Source: Phycisphaerales bacterium (GTDB lineage Bacteria > Planctomycetota > Phycisphaerae > Phycisphaerales > SM1A02). Taken from it: DNA of 64,000 nt. The stretch is taken from the NCBI GenBank assembly GCA_029260575.1, contig JAJDDB010000032.1, forward strand, positions 1 to 64,000, read 5' to 3'. A model generated the notes under the pieces. That model was not told where the DNA came from, ran no database searches, and was given only the letters and a program-made list of their open reading frames with translations. Shown here in pieces: positions 36,271 through 43,824 of the stretch. The number at the start of each line of letters is the position of its first letter. Positions within the stretch are counted from its first letter, which is position 1. A program made the position numbers and the translations under genes.

Positions 36271-37452
36271 ATGGATGATTCCTCTATACAGACGACGCAC
36301 AGCCGCATCGCTACGAGATTTGCATCGTTCGGCGAGACAATTTTTGCGGAAATCAGCCGGCTGGCGCTGCAACATGACGCTATTAATCTCGGGCAGGGGT
36401 TTCCGAACTTTGACGGCCCGGCTTTTGTCAAGCATGCAACCGTTGATGCTGTGCTATCCGGGCACAATCAATACGCGCGCATGTTCGGAATGCCAGTGCT
36501 GACAGAGCGCATCGCAGCGCAATTCTCGCGCCGCAGCGGCCTGAACATCGAGCCCGATCAACATGTCACCGTTACAAGCGGGTGTACCGAAGCGCTGGCT
36601 GCGACATTCCTCGGTCTGGTCAACCCCGGCGATGAAGTGATTCTGTTCGAACCGTACTACGACTCGTACCGCGCGTGCGTGGCCATGGCAGGGGCAACGC
36701 CGAAGTTCATCACGCTGCGCCCTCCGAAGTTTGCCGTTTCAGAAGCACAACTGCGAACTGCATTCACCGATCGCACACGCGCGATTCTTATCAACACACC
36801 GCATAATCCCACAGGCAAAGTCTTCAGCCGTGCTGAACTTGAATTGATTGCATCGCTGTGCAAGCAGCACAATGTCCTGGCCGTTACTGACGAGGTGTAC
36901 GAACATCTGGTCTTTGAGGGCGAACACGTTTTCCTTGCATCTCTGGACGGTATGGCCGAGCGCACGGTGACGCTGTCGAGCCTCGGCAAGACGTTTTCCC
37001 TGACCGGGTGGAAGATCGGTTGGGCGGTCGCGCAGCCGGAGTTGACCCGCGCGGTGCGCATGGCGCATCAGTACCTGACATTTGCCACCGCAACACCGTT
37101 GCAGTTCGGTGCTGCTGCTGCCCTTGATGCGCCGCAGAGTTACTTCGAGACGTTCCGCAGGCAGTACACCGAACGCAGGGATGTTTTGATCGAGGGTTTG
37201 TCAGCAGTTGGGTTTACGGTGTATCCGCCGATGGGGACATATTTCGTACTCGCTGATCACAGCACATTCGGCTTTTCAGATGATGTGGCATTCTGCAAAC
37301 ACCTGATCGAAAAGGTCGGTGTCGCTGCGATCCCGCCGAGCGCGTTTTATGAACACCGCGCTGAAGGCGCGAAGCTTGTGCGTTTTGCATTCTGCAAGGA
37401 TGTTGACATGTTGCGCGCGGCCGTCGATCGCTTGCAATCTCTTAAGCCGTGA
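36271..37452 (+). CDS. PLP-dependent aminotransferase, class I/II (kynurenine/methionine aminotransferase-like)
   Basis: A 393-residue cytoplasmic enzyme from the ATG at 36271. Fold-type I residues are visible: N-T-P-H-N-P-T-G (175-182), D207 and Y210 in T-D-E-V-Y-E-H, the Schiff-base lysine K240 in S-S-L-G-K-T-F-S-L-T-G-W-K, and a C-terminal substrate-carboxylate Arg in L-V-R-F-A-F-C-K. The N-terminal I-N-L-G-Q-G-F-P-N-F-D-G block marks the kynurenine-oxoglutarate / glutamine-transaminase-K / YbdL branch. Substrate specificity is not decidable by eye. Its stop overlaps the stop of the convergent symporter by 11 bp. Confidence 0.92.
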   Translation: MDDSSIQTTHSRIATRFASFGETIFAEISRLALQHDAINLGQGFPNFDGPAFVKHATVDAVLSGHNQYARMFGMPVLTERIAAQFSRRSGLNIEPDQHVTVTSGCTEALAATFLGLVNPGDEVILFEPYYDSYRACVAMAGATPKFITLRPPKFAVSEAQLRTAFTDRTRAILINTPHNPTGKVFSRAELELIASLCKQHNVLAVTDEVYEHLVFEGEHVFLASLDGMAERTVTLSSLGKTFSLTGWKIGWAVAQPELTRAVRMAHQYLTFATATPLQFGAAAALDAPQSYFETFRRQYTERRDVLIEGLSAVGFTVYPPMGTYFVLADHSTFGFSDDVAFCKHLIEKVGVAAIPPSAFYEHRAEGAKLVRFAFCKDVDMLRAAVDRLQSLKP

Positions 37453-39031
37453 CGACCTGACGCCGACCCATGCAGCAGACCGCCATCGCCAGAGCTGTTG
37501 CAACAACCATCTGCCAGCCGAACGAGAAACTCAATCCCTGCCAGGCCTGGGGCATCCACGCGCTGCGCACATTCGGCTGCAGTAGGAGAACCACTGCAAA
37601 TCCAACAAAAAGTGCCGCAGCAACGGAATCACTGTTGCCGCGTCTGGTCAGAATCGTCGTCAGGAACACAGCCAGCAACCCGCTGTACGCAAACACCATC
37701 ACGTTCAGCGCAAAATCCACCAACGGCGTGCCGCTGGAGTCGTGCCAGTACACGCACAACAGAGCAAAGGACGCAAGCATCACCGCCCAGCCGGCAACAG
37801 CAATACGCGACCAGCGGGTTTCAACATCAACAGACGGCGCAGCTCCGGTCAATTTCGTCCGCATCGGCCGGATGAAGTCCGCAATCGTCGTTGATGCCAT
37901 TGCGTTAAGTGCCGAATCCATACTGCTCATCGCTGCGGCGAACAGGCCTGCCATTGTCAATCCGCGCAGTCCCGTCGGCATCTCGTGCAAAATAAAAGCC
38001 ACGAACACCTCACCTGGCTTGTCGATGGTGTACGCCGGCGCCGCATCACCGAGCAGTTCGGCGCGCTGGTAATATACGAACAGCAGCAAGCCCATCACCA
38101 GGAACAGCCCAACGATCGGCCAGCCGATGATCTGCGACAGGATTACCGACCATGCGCCGCTGCGAGCATTGCGGCACGTCAACATGCGTTGGGCAAGATC
38201 CTGATCAGTGCCATAGGCAGCAACATTGAACAGCACAAACCCAGTGAGAATCGTCCAGATGGTGTACGTCTTTGCGGGTTGATCTGCATCAAGCGCGATG
38301 CCGGAGGTTGTGTCAAGCACGCGCAGCTTGGTTCCGCCATCCGCATCGCGCAGTGTGGCGACGATTTCACCAATTGGAAGATCAAGCTTGTGCAGCAGCA
38401 CGAACAGTGCAGCGATAATGGTGATTGTGTACACGAACGCCTGCATGACATCTGTCCAGATGACCGCGCGAATGCCGCCGGTGATCGTGTACAGCGTCGC
38501 GCCGCTTGCGATCAGCACAATTGAAACGAGCATTGACTCAGCTGCTGTGTCGCCGAAGGCAATAAGCGAGAACGGTATGGCCACGATGAAGAGCCGCGCG
38601 CCGCTGGCAAAGACTCTGCCGATCATGAACATGCCGCTGGCCATGCGCTGGCTGAATGAACCATGTACCTGGCCGAGCATTTCGTAGATGCTTGTTACAC
38701 CGCGCGCATAGAAGCGGGGGATGAACAGCCAAGCGACGATCAGTACTGCGATCAGACCAGCAGCATTTGACGCGAGATACGTCAGGTCGGTGCGGTATGC
38801 AAGGGCCGGTCCGCCGACGAACGTCGCTGCGGATTGACTTGTCGCAAGGACGGAAATCGCCACCGCCCACATCGGCATGGATCGACCACCCAGAAAGAAG
38901 TCATCCGCTCCGCGCCGCGTGCGACCAGCCCACAAACCGATCGCAACCACAGCCACGAGATATCCTGCCAGAACGAGCCAGTCGAACACAGCAAACGTGG
39001 GTTCAGGTTGTACGGTTGTCGCGGCCACCAT
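37442..39031 (-). CDS. Sodium:solute symporter (SSF)
   Basis: A 529-residue membrane protein with about 13 helices. It contains the SSF landmarks F-F-L-G-G-R-S-M-P-x-W-A-V-A-I-S-V-L-A-T near the N-terminus and T-I-T-G-G-I-R-A-V-I-W-T-D-V-M-Q in the middle. It is like eukaryotic-style SLC5 carriers rather than the DUF4212-linked type at 7426, and has no small subunit beside it. A sugar, vitamin or organic-acid substrate driven by Na+ is likely. The 3' end overlaps the convergent aminotransferase gene. Confidence 0.92.
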   Translation of the reverse strand: MVAATTVQPEPTFAVFDWLVLAGYLVAVVAIGLWAGRTRRGADDFFLGGRSMPMWAVAISVLATSQSAATFVGGPALAYRTDLTYLASNAAGLIAVLIVAWLFIPRFYARGVTSIYEMLGQVHGSFSQRMASGMFMIGRVFASGARLFIVAIPFSLIAFGDTAAESMLVSIVLIASGATLYTITGGIRAVIWTDVMQAFVYTITIIAALFVLLHKLDLPIGEIVATLRDADGGTKLRVLDTTSGIALDADQPAKTYTIWTILTGFVLFNVAAYGTDQDLAQRMLTCRNARSGAWSVILSQIIGWPIVGLFLVMGLLLFVYYQRAELLGDAAPAYTIDKPGEVFVAFILHEMPTGLRGLTMAGLFAAAMSSMDSALNAMASTTIADFIRPMRTKLTGAAPSVDVETRWSRIAVAGWAVMLASFALLCVYWHDSSGTPLVDFALNVMVFAYSGLLAVFLTTILTRRGNSDSVAAALFVGFAVVLLLQPNVRSAWMPQAWQGLSFSFGWQMVVATALAMAVCCMGRRQVVTA

Positions 39032-39121
39032 TTATGTGCATCGTGCAGATTCGTAGCGGGGCTGCCCGCAGGTGCGGTTCACTTGTACGGCTGATCCACA
39101 CGAATCGCCGAAGAATCTACG

Positions 39122-39736
39122 GTGACAGCAGCCACAACCACATTGATCATCGACACTGCAGACCTGGCATCGCTGGTTGCTGTGGCAATGCAGCGCGATG
39201 CCGAGCAGTTCGTGCTCTGGCATCCCAAATTCAATCATGTTGATGCCGAAATTCGCCATGATCTGGCCCGGCGGCACAGTTCGATCTTCGGAGCAGAGCG
39301 GTTTGTTGTCACGCAGCTCAACGCTTCGCCGCTGCCGAGTACACCGGCTGACACGTGGTGGACGCAGTCCGAACTGCTCGTGCATGGGCTTGGTATTGCC
39401 AGCCGGCTCGGCTGCTCGCGGGTGATCTGGCCGCATCAGGTCGGCAGCGATTTCGCAGATGTCAGTCCAGTTGTCGATCGGGCAACCCTGATCAGCGGGT
39501 TATGCCCCAGCCCCGACGGCATGGAAACCGTCATCATCGATCTGCCGTTGCTGGACCTGACAGATGATCAGATCATCGACCTTGCAGACGACAGCGGTGC
39601 GGATCTGAGCCTGCACTGGCCGTGTGAACACGCAGGCGAAACGCCCTGCGGGAGCTGCCAAAGATGCCGACGGTGGGTGGATGCCTTCGAGCGGGTCGGC
39701 CCGACTTGGCCGTGGGCAGCCATGACAGCAGTCTGA
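39122..39736 (+). CDS. QueC-like protein lacking the PP-loop motif
   Basis: A 204-residue protein from a GTG. The C-terminal half matches 7-cyano-7-deazaguanine synthase (QueC): a P-L-L-D-L-T-D-D-Q-I block, then four cysteines, C168, C176, C179 and C182, with QueC's zinc spacing (C-x7-C-x2-C-x2-C). The N-terminus has the right beta-strand-loop layout (T-L-I-I-D-T-A-D-L-A-S-L-V-A), but the ATP-binding S-G-G-x-D-S is replaced by D-T-A-D-L-A, so the normal ATP-dependent reaction is unlikely. It may be a diverged deazaguanine-pathway or regulatory protein. It is divergent from the symporter and upstream of rplU. Confidence 0.7.
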   Translation: MTAATTTLIIDTADLASLVAVAMQRDAEQFVLWHPKFNHVDAEIRHDLARRHSSIFGAERFVVTQLNASPLPSTPADTWWTQSELLVHGLGIASRLGCSRVIWPHQVGSDFADVSPVVDRATLISGLCPSPDGMETVIIDLPLLDLTDDQIIDLADDSGADLSLHWPCEHAGETPCGSCQRCRRWVDAFERVGPTWPWAAMTAV

Positions 39737-39764
39737 AACGGATCGAATTCATTGCATCTGCAGG

Positions 39765-39793
39765 TTTTCACCTCAGCGGTGTCTCGCTATACT
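39765..39793 (+). promoter_or_regulatory. Probable promoter of rplU
   Basis: -35 TTTTCA (39765-39770), 17-bp spacer, -10 TATACT (39788-39793). This would give a leader of about 25 nt before the GTG of rplU. Confidence 0.45.
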
Positions 39794-39823
39794 GCCCGGC
39801 TCGACTCATTCAGGAGAAGCCTC

Positions 39824-40144
39824 GTGTACGCCATCATTGAAGACAGTGGAACGCAGATCAAAGTCGCTTCAGGCGACATTCTCGACATCGACCTGCGCGA
39901 CAAGCCCGACAACGACACGCTGACCTTTGACAAGGTTCTTGCGGTGGGTGACGCGGATTCCGATTCCGCTGCGACGATCGGCACGCCGTACATTAGTGGC
40001 GCATCCGTCACCGCGACAGTTCTCGATGAAGTGCAGGGCGAGAAGATCGATGTAATCAAGTACAAGCGCCGCAAGGGCTATCGCCGCAAGGCAGGCCACC
40101 GCCAGAAATTCCTGCGCGTGAAGATTACTGATATCAAGAGCTGA
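39824..40144 (+). CDS. rplU: 50S ribosomal protein L21
   Basis: A 106-residue ribosomal protein from a GTG with AGGAGA 6 nt upstream; the longer frame from 39752 has no support. It begins M-Y-A-I-I-E-D-S-G-T-Q-I-K-V, and the C-terminus carries the L21 signature K-Y-K-R-R-K-G-Y-R-R-K-A-G-H-R-Q. It is followed directly by a terminator. The usual partner rpmA (L27) is not downstream. Confidence 0.97.
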   Translation: MYAIIEDSGTQIKVASGDILDIDLRDKPDNDTLTFDKVLAVGDADSDSAATIGTPYISGASVTATVLDEVQGEKIDVIKYKRRKGYRRKAGHRQKFLRVKITDIKS

Positions 40145-40177
40145 TCACGCCTGCGAAGTTGCCAAGCGACAAACACC

Positions 40178-40208
40178 AAAGCCCACGGAATGCTTTCCGT
40201 GGGCTTTT
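40178..40208 (+). terminator. Rho-independent terminator after rplU
   Basis: A perfect 13-bp stem (AAAGCCCACGGAA / TTCCGTGGGCTTT) with loop TGCT and a short T-run. It also faces the convergent lipoprotein gene. Confidence 0.88.
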
Positions 40209-40230
40209 CTCGTGTATTGAGAAATCAGGA

Positions 40231-40935
40231 TCAATAGTTGTGCAGCACAAGATGCGTCATCGCATCGCAATCGGTCAGCACATCGTTTCGCACCAGCGTA
40301 CTCGTGCCAAGTTCATCCGTAACGCGCTGGCTGAGTAGTACGTGCAGACGATGTGTTGTCTGCGGATCGCGATCGGCTGTAAACGTGCCTGTGATGCGCG
40401 TCGGCCCGAGCAGATCGTTGAAGCCCGGCGTCGCAGGACCAAGTCGCAGTGATGCATCCAGAATTGATACAGTCACGCGATCCGTCAGTGCGATTGTGTT
40501 GACGAGTGCAAACCCGCCGCCTTCATACACGCCGATTTCGCCATCTGCGAAAATCACATAGCGCAGGCTGACATTCGTTGCTGATTTGTCCAGCGGGGTC
40601 TTGCCCGGCTTTGGCTCCCACAGCAATTCGATGCGCAGCACCTGCCCGGTATCAAACGACTGTTCGTAGATCACATCAACAGACAGATCCGTCACGTAGA
40701 ATGATGTTTCGTTGGTGAGCTGATCGGAGTACACCGCAGTGGTGAAATCGCCGCGAACCGTCACCGGGTCATCGCCGAGTGACACTGCACGCAGCGCGCC
40801 GACCGAAGTGCCGTACGGATTGGACCAGTCGCATCCGGTCAACGCCGCGCACCACACCAACGCAGTCAATGTCAGAGCAGACGGGTTCAGAGCATTCAGA
40901 ACCTTCGTGATGTTGTTCGTGCGAAAACGTGTCAT
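40231..40935 (-). CDS. Lipoprotein of unknown function
   Basis: A 234-residue predicted lipoprotein; the signal ends in lipobox L-T-G-C (about residue 35), followed by D-W. The mature part is beta-rich without recognisable motifs, with a late T-G-T-F-T-A-D-R-D segment suggesting an autonomous sandwich domain. It starts 3 nt after the stop of the amidohydrolase gene on the same strand, so the two are probably cotranscribed. Confidence 0.75.
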   Translation of the reverse strand: MTRFRTNNITKVLNALNPSALTLTALVWCAALTGCDWSNPYGTSVGALRAVSLGDDPVTVRGDFTTAVYSDQLTNETSFYVTDLSVDVIYEQSFDTGQVLRIELLWEPKPGKTPLDKSATNVSLRYVIFADGEIGVYEGGGFALVNTIALTDRVTVSILDASLRLGPATPGFNDLLGPTRITGTFTADRDPQTTHRLHVLLSQRVTDELGTSTLVRNDVLTDCDAMTHLVLHNY

Positions 40936-40938
40936 TGT

Positions 40939-41886
40939 TCAGGTTTGCGGGTCGCTCGGATGATCGATCATTCGATCGCCGCGTCCGACGCCCAGCGCGC
41001 TGGCATCATTCTCATCGTCGCTGCGGAACCTCGGTGTCACGACCGCGTCAATCCCGAGACATTCCAGACTGTCGCGTTCGACAATGCCGCGAATCTGATT
41101 GCGCGGGATCGATGGCATTTGTGTGCCGTGACTGTACGTGTTGATCGAATACATCGACTCGATGATCTTCGCCGGACTCTGGTAGGGGAATCCCGAACCG
41201 AACAGCAGTTTGTCCATCACGCCGAAGCTGACTGCATTGAGCAGCGCGTTGTATAGCTGCCACGGCCGACTCGCCACGCCGGCCGTATCTGCATACACAT
41301 TGGCGTGCTTGGCCAGCAGCATCAACGTTTCGTCAATCCAAGGATGACCGAGCTGTCCGAACACCAGCGTCAAGCCAGGCACAGAACGTGCGACTTCATC
41401 CCACAGCACCGGCCGGGCAAACTCGAGCAGCGCGCCGGCCGTGATCGGCAGATCCATCGTGACAAAGACCGGCAGGTTGGCTTCGACACAGCGCTCATAT
41501 AATCGCATGGCTTCGGAGTGCTGCGGGTGGAATCCCTGATATGCTGGCGAAACTACTACGCCGCTGAGCCCCAGCGAAATCGCCGCGTCAAGTTGCCGGT
41601 CCAAGTCGCCTGCAAGCGGGTCGATCCCCGCCACACCGACGCGGCGCTGCTGGTCACGGGCGACGAACTCGGCGATGAACTCGTTGGGGATTCTTGCCCC
41701 CATGCGCGCACTTTGAAAGCCGAGTACGACAGCACCGTCAACGCACCGCATCGATTCTTCGTGTGCAGCGGTAGACGCGTCAAACTGGCCCCAGTGCTGG
41801 ACCTGTTGCCGTCGAAGAGCATCAGCGCGTTCCCGGCCGAGTTGTTCGGGGTTCGACCAGACCTGCGTGTGAATATCAATGATCAT
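40939..41886 (-). CDS. Amidohydrolase-2 family TIM-barrel hydrolase
   Basis: A 315-residue cytoplasmic protein beginning M-I-I-D-I-H-T, the D-x-H metal motif of the amidohydrolase superfamily placed at strand 1. Downstream are G-V-V-V-S-P-A-Y-Q-G-F-H-P (barrel strand with His), L-V-F-G-Q-L-G-H-P-W and L-L-F-G-S-G-F-P-Y, each resembling the family's A-H-x-G / G-x-D-x-P positions. In the last of these the usual metal Asp (G-S-D-x-P) appears as Gly. Hydrolase or decarboxylase activity is likely but the substrate is unknown. It is the first gene of a likely pair with the lipoprotein. Confidence 0.8.
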   Translation of the reverse strand: MIIDIHTQVWSNPEQLGRERADALRRQQVQHWGQFDASTAAHEESMRCVDGAVVLGFQSARMGARIPNEFIAEFVARDQQRRVGVAGIDPLAGDLDRQLDAAISLGLSGVVVSPAYQGFHPQHSEAMRLYERCVEANLPVFVTMDLPITAGALLEFARPVLWDEVARSVPGLTLVFGQLGHPWIDETLMLLAKHANVYADTAGVASRPWQLYNALLNAVSFGVMDKLLFGSGFPYQSPAKIIESMYSINTYSHGTQMPSIPRNQIRGIVERDSLECLGIDAVVTPRFRSDDENDASALGVGRGDRMIDHPSDPQT

Positions 41887-42045
41887 GAAGAGTGGGTCCT
41901 GTGCCAGCCGGCTGGCGCCTGGAAGATCGCTGCGTATTCTAGTGGCCGCCGGACACAGCGTACAATTCCCGTTGGCTGCAGGGCTTGGCTTGCGTCAGTT
42001 TGTGCAGGCAGACGGTGTCTGGAAGCAGATAGCCGAGGTTTGCCT

Positions 42046-42888
42046 CTATGGCGAGGGCGAGGTGAGATACGGCAGCGCTTCGCGCTCGAAGCGGCTGGTG
42101 TATTTGCGAAAGTCATCGTTGTTCTGCGTGTAGACGTACTCGCCGTTCAGCAGCTCGGTAATTGTCTCGATCCGAGTCTCGGGATATGGGTGCGTGGAAA
42201 GGAACTCCGGCGAGCTATTGCCCTGGCTTGCCTCAGCGAGTACCTGCATCACCTCAAGCATGCCACGTGGGTCGTACCCCGCCTCCACCATATACCGCAT
42301 GCCGAGGATATCCGACTCGCTTTCCTGGTCGCGGCCAAACTTCAGCAGGTATCCCTGGCCGCCGGCCCCGACGACGACCGGAATTGCCTGGGCCCACGCG
42401 CTCTCGTTGCCCGCCGCTGCCGTTGCGATCTGGGCCAGAATTTCAATACCCATTGCGCGGCTGATGCGCTCATCAATATGCTCTGCAGTGACGTGGCCGA
42501 CTTCGTGGCCGAGCACGCCGGCGAGCTGCGCCTCGTTGGTGAATCGTGAAAGCAATCCCCGGCTGATAAAGACCTTGCCACCCGGCAGCGCGAATGCGTT
42601 GATCACTTCCGAATCAAGCACCGTAAATTGCCACGGCAAGTTCGGCAGGTCCTCTTCGGTCTGTTTGGCAAGCCGCATACCGACTTCGGTGACATACGCG
42701 CGCAGCGGTTGTGACTGCACTTCGCCGCCGTATTCCTTAACGAGTTCCGGCATGGCCTGCTCGCCCATTGCGACTTCTTCATCAGCCGAGAGCAGGTTCA
42801 GTTGTTTGCGACCCGTCGCAGGGTTGGTGCTGCAGCCGGCAGCAAGAAATGCGACGAGCACGGAAAGTGTGATCAGGAAATGACGCAT
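42046..42888 (-). CDS. M48-family metalloprotease lipoprotein (BepA/LoiP-like)
   Basis: A 280-residue exported protein: lipobox A-A-G-C (Cys19), then the typical N-P-A-T-G-R-K-Q-L-N-L-L-S segment. Zinc motif H128-E-V-G-H132 lies in V-L-G-H-E-V-G-H-V-T-A-E-H. A later E-S-E-S-D-I-L-G-M supplies the third ligand (Glu) and the E-x-E-A-D-like box. Members act in envelope protein quality control. It is divergent from ubiE/menG with a 62-nt intergenic region. The length is normal. Confidence 0.93.
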   Translation of the reverse strand: MRHFLITLSVLVAFLAAGCSTNPATGRKQLNLLSADEEVAMGEQAMPELVKEYGGEVQSQPLRAYVTEVGMRLAKQTEEDLPNLPWQFTVLDSEVINAFALPGGKVFISRGLLSRFTNEAQLAGVLGHEVGHVTAEHIDERISRAMGIEILAQIATAAAGNESAWAQAIPVVVGAGGQGYLLKFGRDQESESDILGMRYMVEAGYDPRGMLEVMQVLAEASQGNSSPEFLSTHPYPETRIETITELLNGEYVYTQNNDDFRKYTSRFEREALPYLTSPSP

Positions 42889-42950
42889 GGTGTAGAACTC
42901 CGGGATTACTCAAGCCAAGGATAGCGCAGCAGCGTACCATCGTCACTGGT

Positions 42951-43736
42951 ATGACACATGAAGCAACATCTTCTTCCCCAGTCATCTGGACTGCAAACGA
43001 CCTGGCGGAGAATCCGCACGAGGCTGCGGATAAAGCTGATCGCGTGCAGCGTATGTTTGCTGCCATTGCCCGTAATTATGACCTGAATAATCGCCTGCAT
43101 TCGCTGGGCCGCGATCAGGCGTGGCGCCGCAAGGCTGTGCGGCTCAGCGTTGTTCAATCAACCGATGCTGTGCTTGACGTTGCCTGCGGCACGGGTGATC
43201 TGACGTTGGCCTATGCCGCAGCGGGGCCGCAGCGCGTCGTCGGCGTCGACTTTACCGAGCAGATGCTCGATATCGCCCGGCACAAGATGCAGCAGCGCGC
43301 CGCCGGTTCTGTGCCTGTTGATTTCCAATGGGCAGATGCAATGGACCTGCCGTTTGCTGATGCGAGTTTTGATGTTGTGTCCATTGCGTTTGGTTTGCGC
43401 AATGTTGCAGAGCCGATGCGGGCGCTGCGCGAATTCCGTCGAGTCCTGCGCCCCGGCGGGCGGGTGCTGATTCTGGAATTCAGCGAACCGCGCAATCCGA
43501 TTGTGCGCTGGGGCAATGCGCTGTATTGCCGGCACATCATGCCGATGACAGCGACGCTGATCGCTCGTGACAGAAGCGGGGCGTATCGCTACCTGCCAAA
43601 GTCAGTACAGACTTTTTCGACAACGGCGCAACTTGCAGACGACATGCGCGATGCAGGATTTGCATCGATCGAACAGTTTCCTATGACAATGGGCGTGTGT
43701 ACAGCGACGCGCGCCGTTGTCGCTGATAGTCGCTGA
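42951..43736 (+). CDS. ubiE: Menaquinone/ubiquinone biosynthesis C-methyltransferase UbiE/MenG
   Basis: A 261-residue class I SAM methyltransferase. Motif I is L-D-V-A-C-G-T-G-D-L-T (about 75-85). It has the UbiE-specific F-A-x-I-A-R-N-Y-D-L-N-N-R-L-H block, then F-D-V-V-S-I-A-F-G-L-R-N-V, a R-V-L-R-P-G-G-R motif and L-E-F-S-E-P. It methylates 2-demethylmenaquinone (and/or the ubiquinone precursor); planctomycetes generally use menaquinone, so MenG is the likelier role. No SD is evident; a TACCAT box lies 10 nt before the ATG. Confidence 0.95.
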   Translation: MTHEATSSSPVIWTANDLAENPHEAADKADRVQRMFAAIARNYDLNNRLHSLGRDQAWRRKAVRLSVVQSTDAVLDVACGTGDLTLAYAAAGPQRVVGVDFTEQMLDIARHKMQQRAAGSVPVDFQWADAMDLPFADASFDVVSIAFGLRNVAEPMRALREFRRVLRPGGRVLILEFSEPRNPIVRWGNALYCRHIMPMTATLIARDRSGAYRYLPKSVQTFSTTAQLADDMRDAGFASIEQFPMTMGVCTATRAVVADSR

Positions 43737-43756
43737 TACTTGAACGAGCGTAAAGA

Positions 43757-43790
43757 AAAAACGCGGTCCGGGTGGATTCCCGAACCGCGT
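43757..43790 (-). terminator. Terminator of the BlaI/BlaR-type operon
   Basis: On the minus strand the hairpin ACGCGGT...ACCGCGT, with an inner CGGG/CCCG pairing, is followed by six T residues (aaaaaa at 43755-43760 on the plus strand). It lies 35 nt after the stop of the BlaR-like gene. Confidence 0.8.
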
Positions 43791-43824
43791 GTAGCGTCGA
43801 TTCTTGTTGCGTCATCGCAGATGC

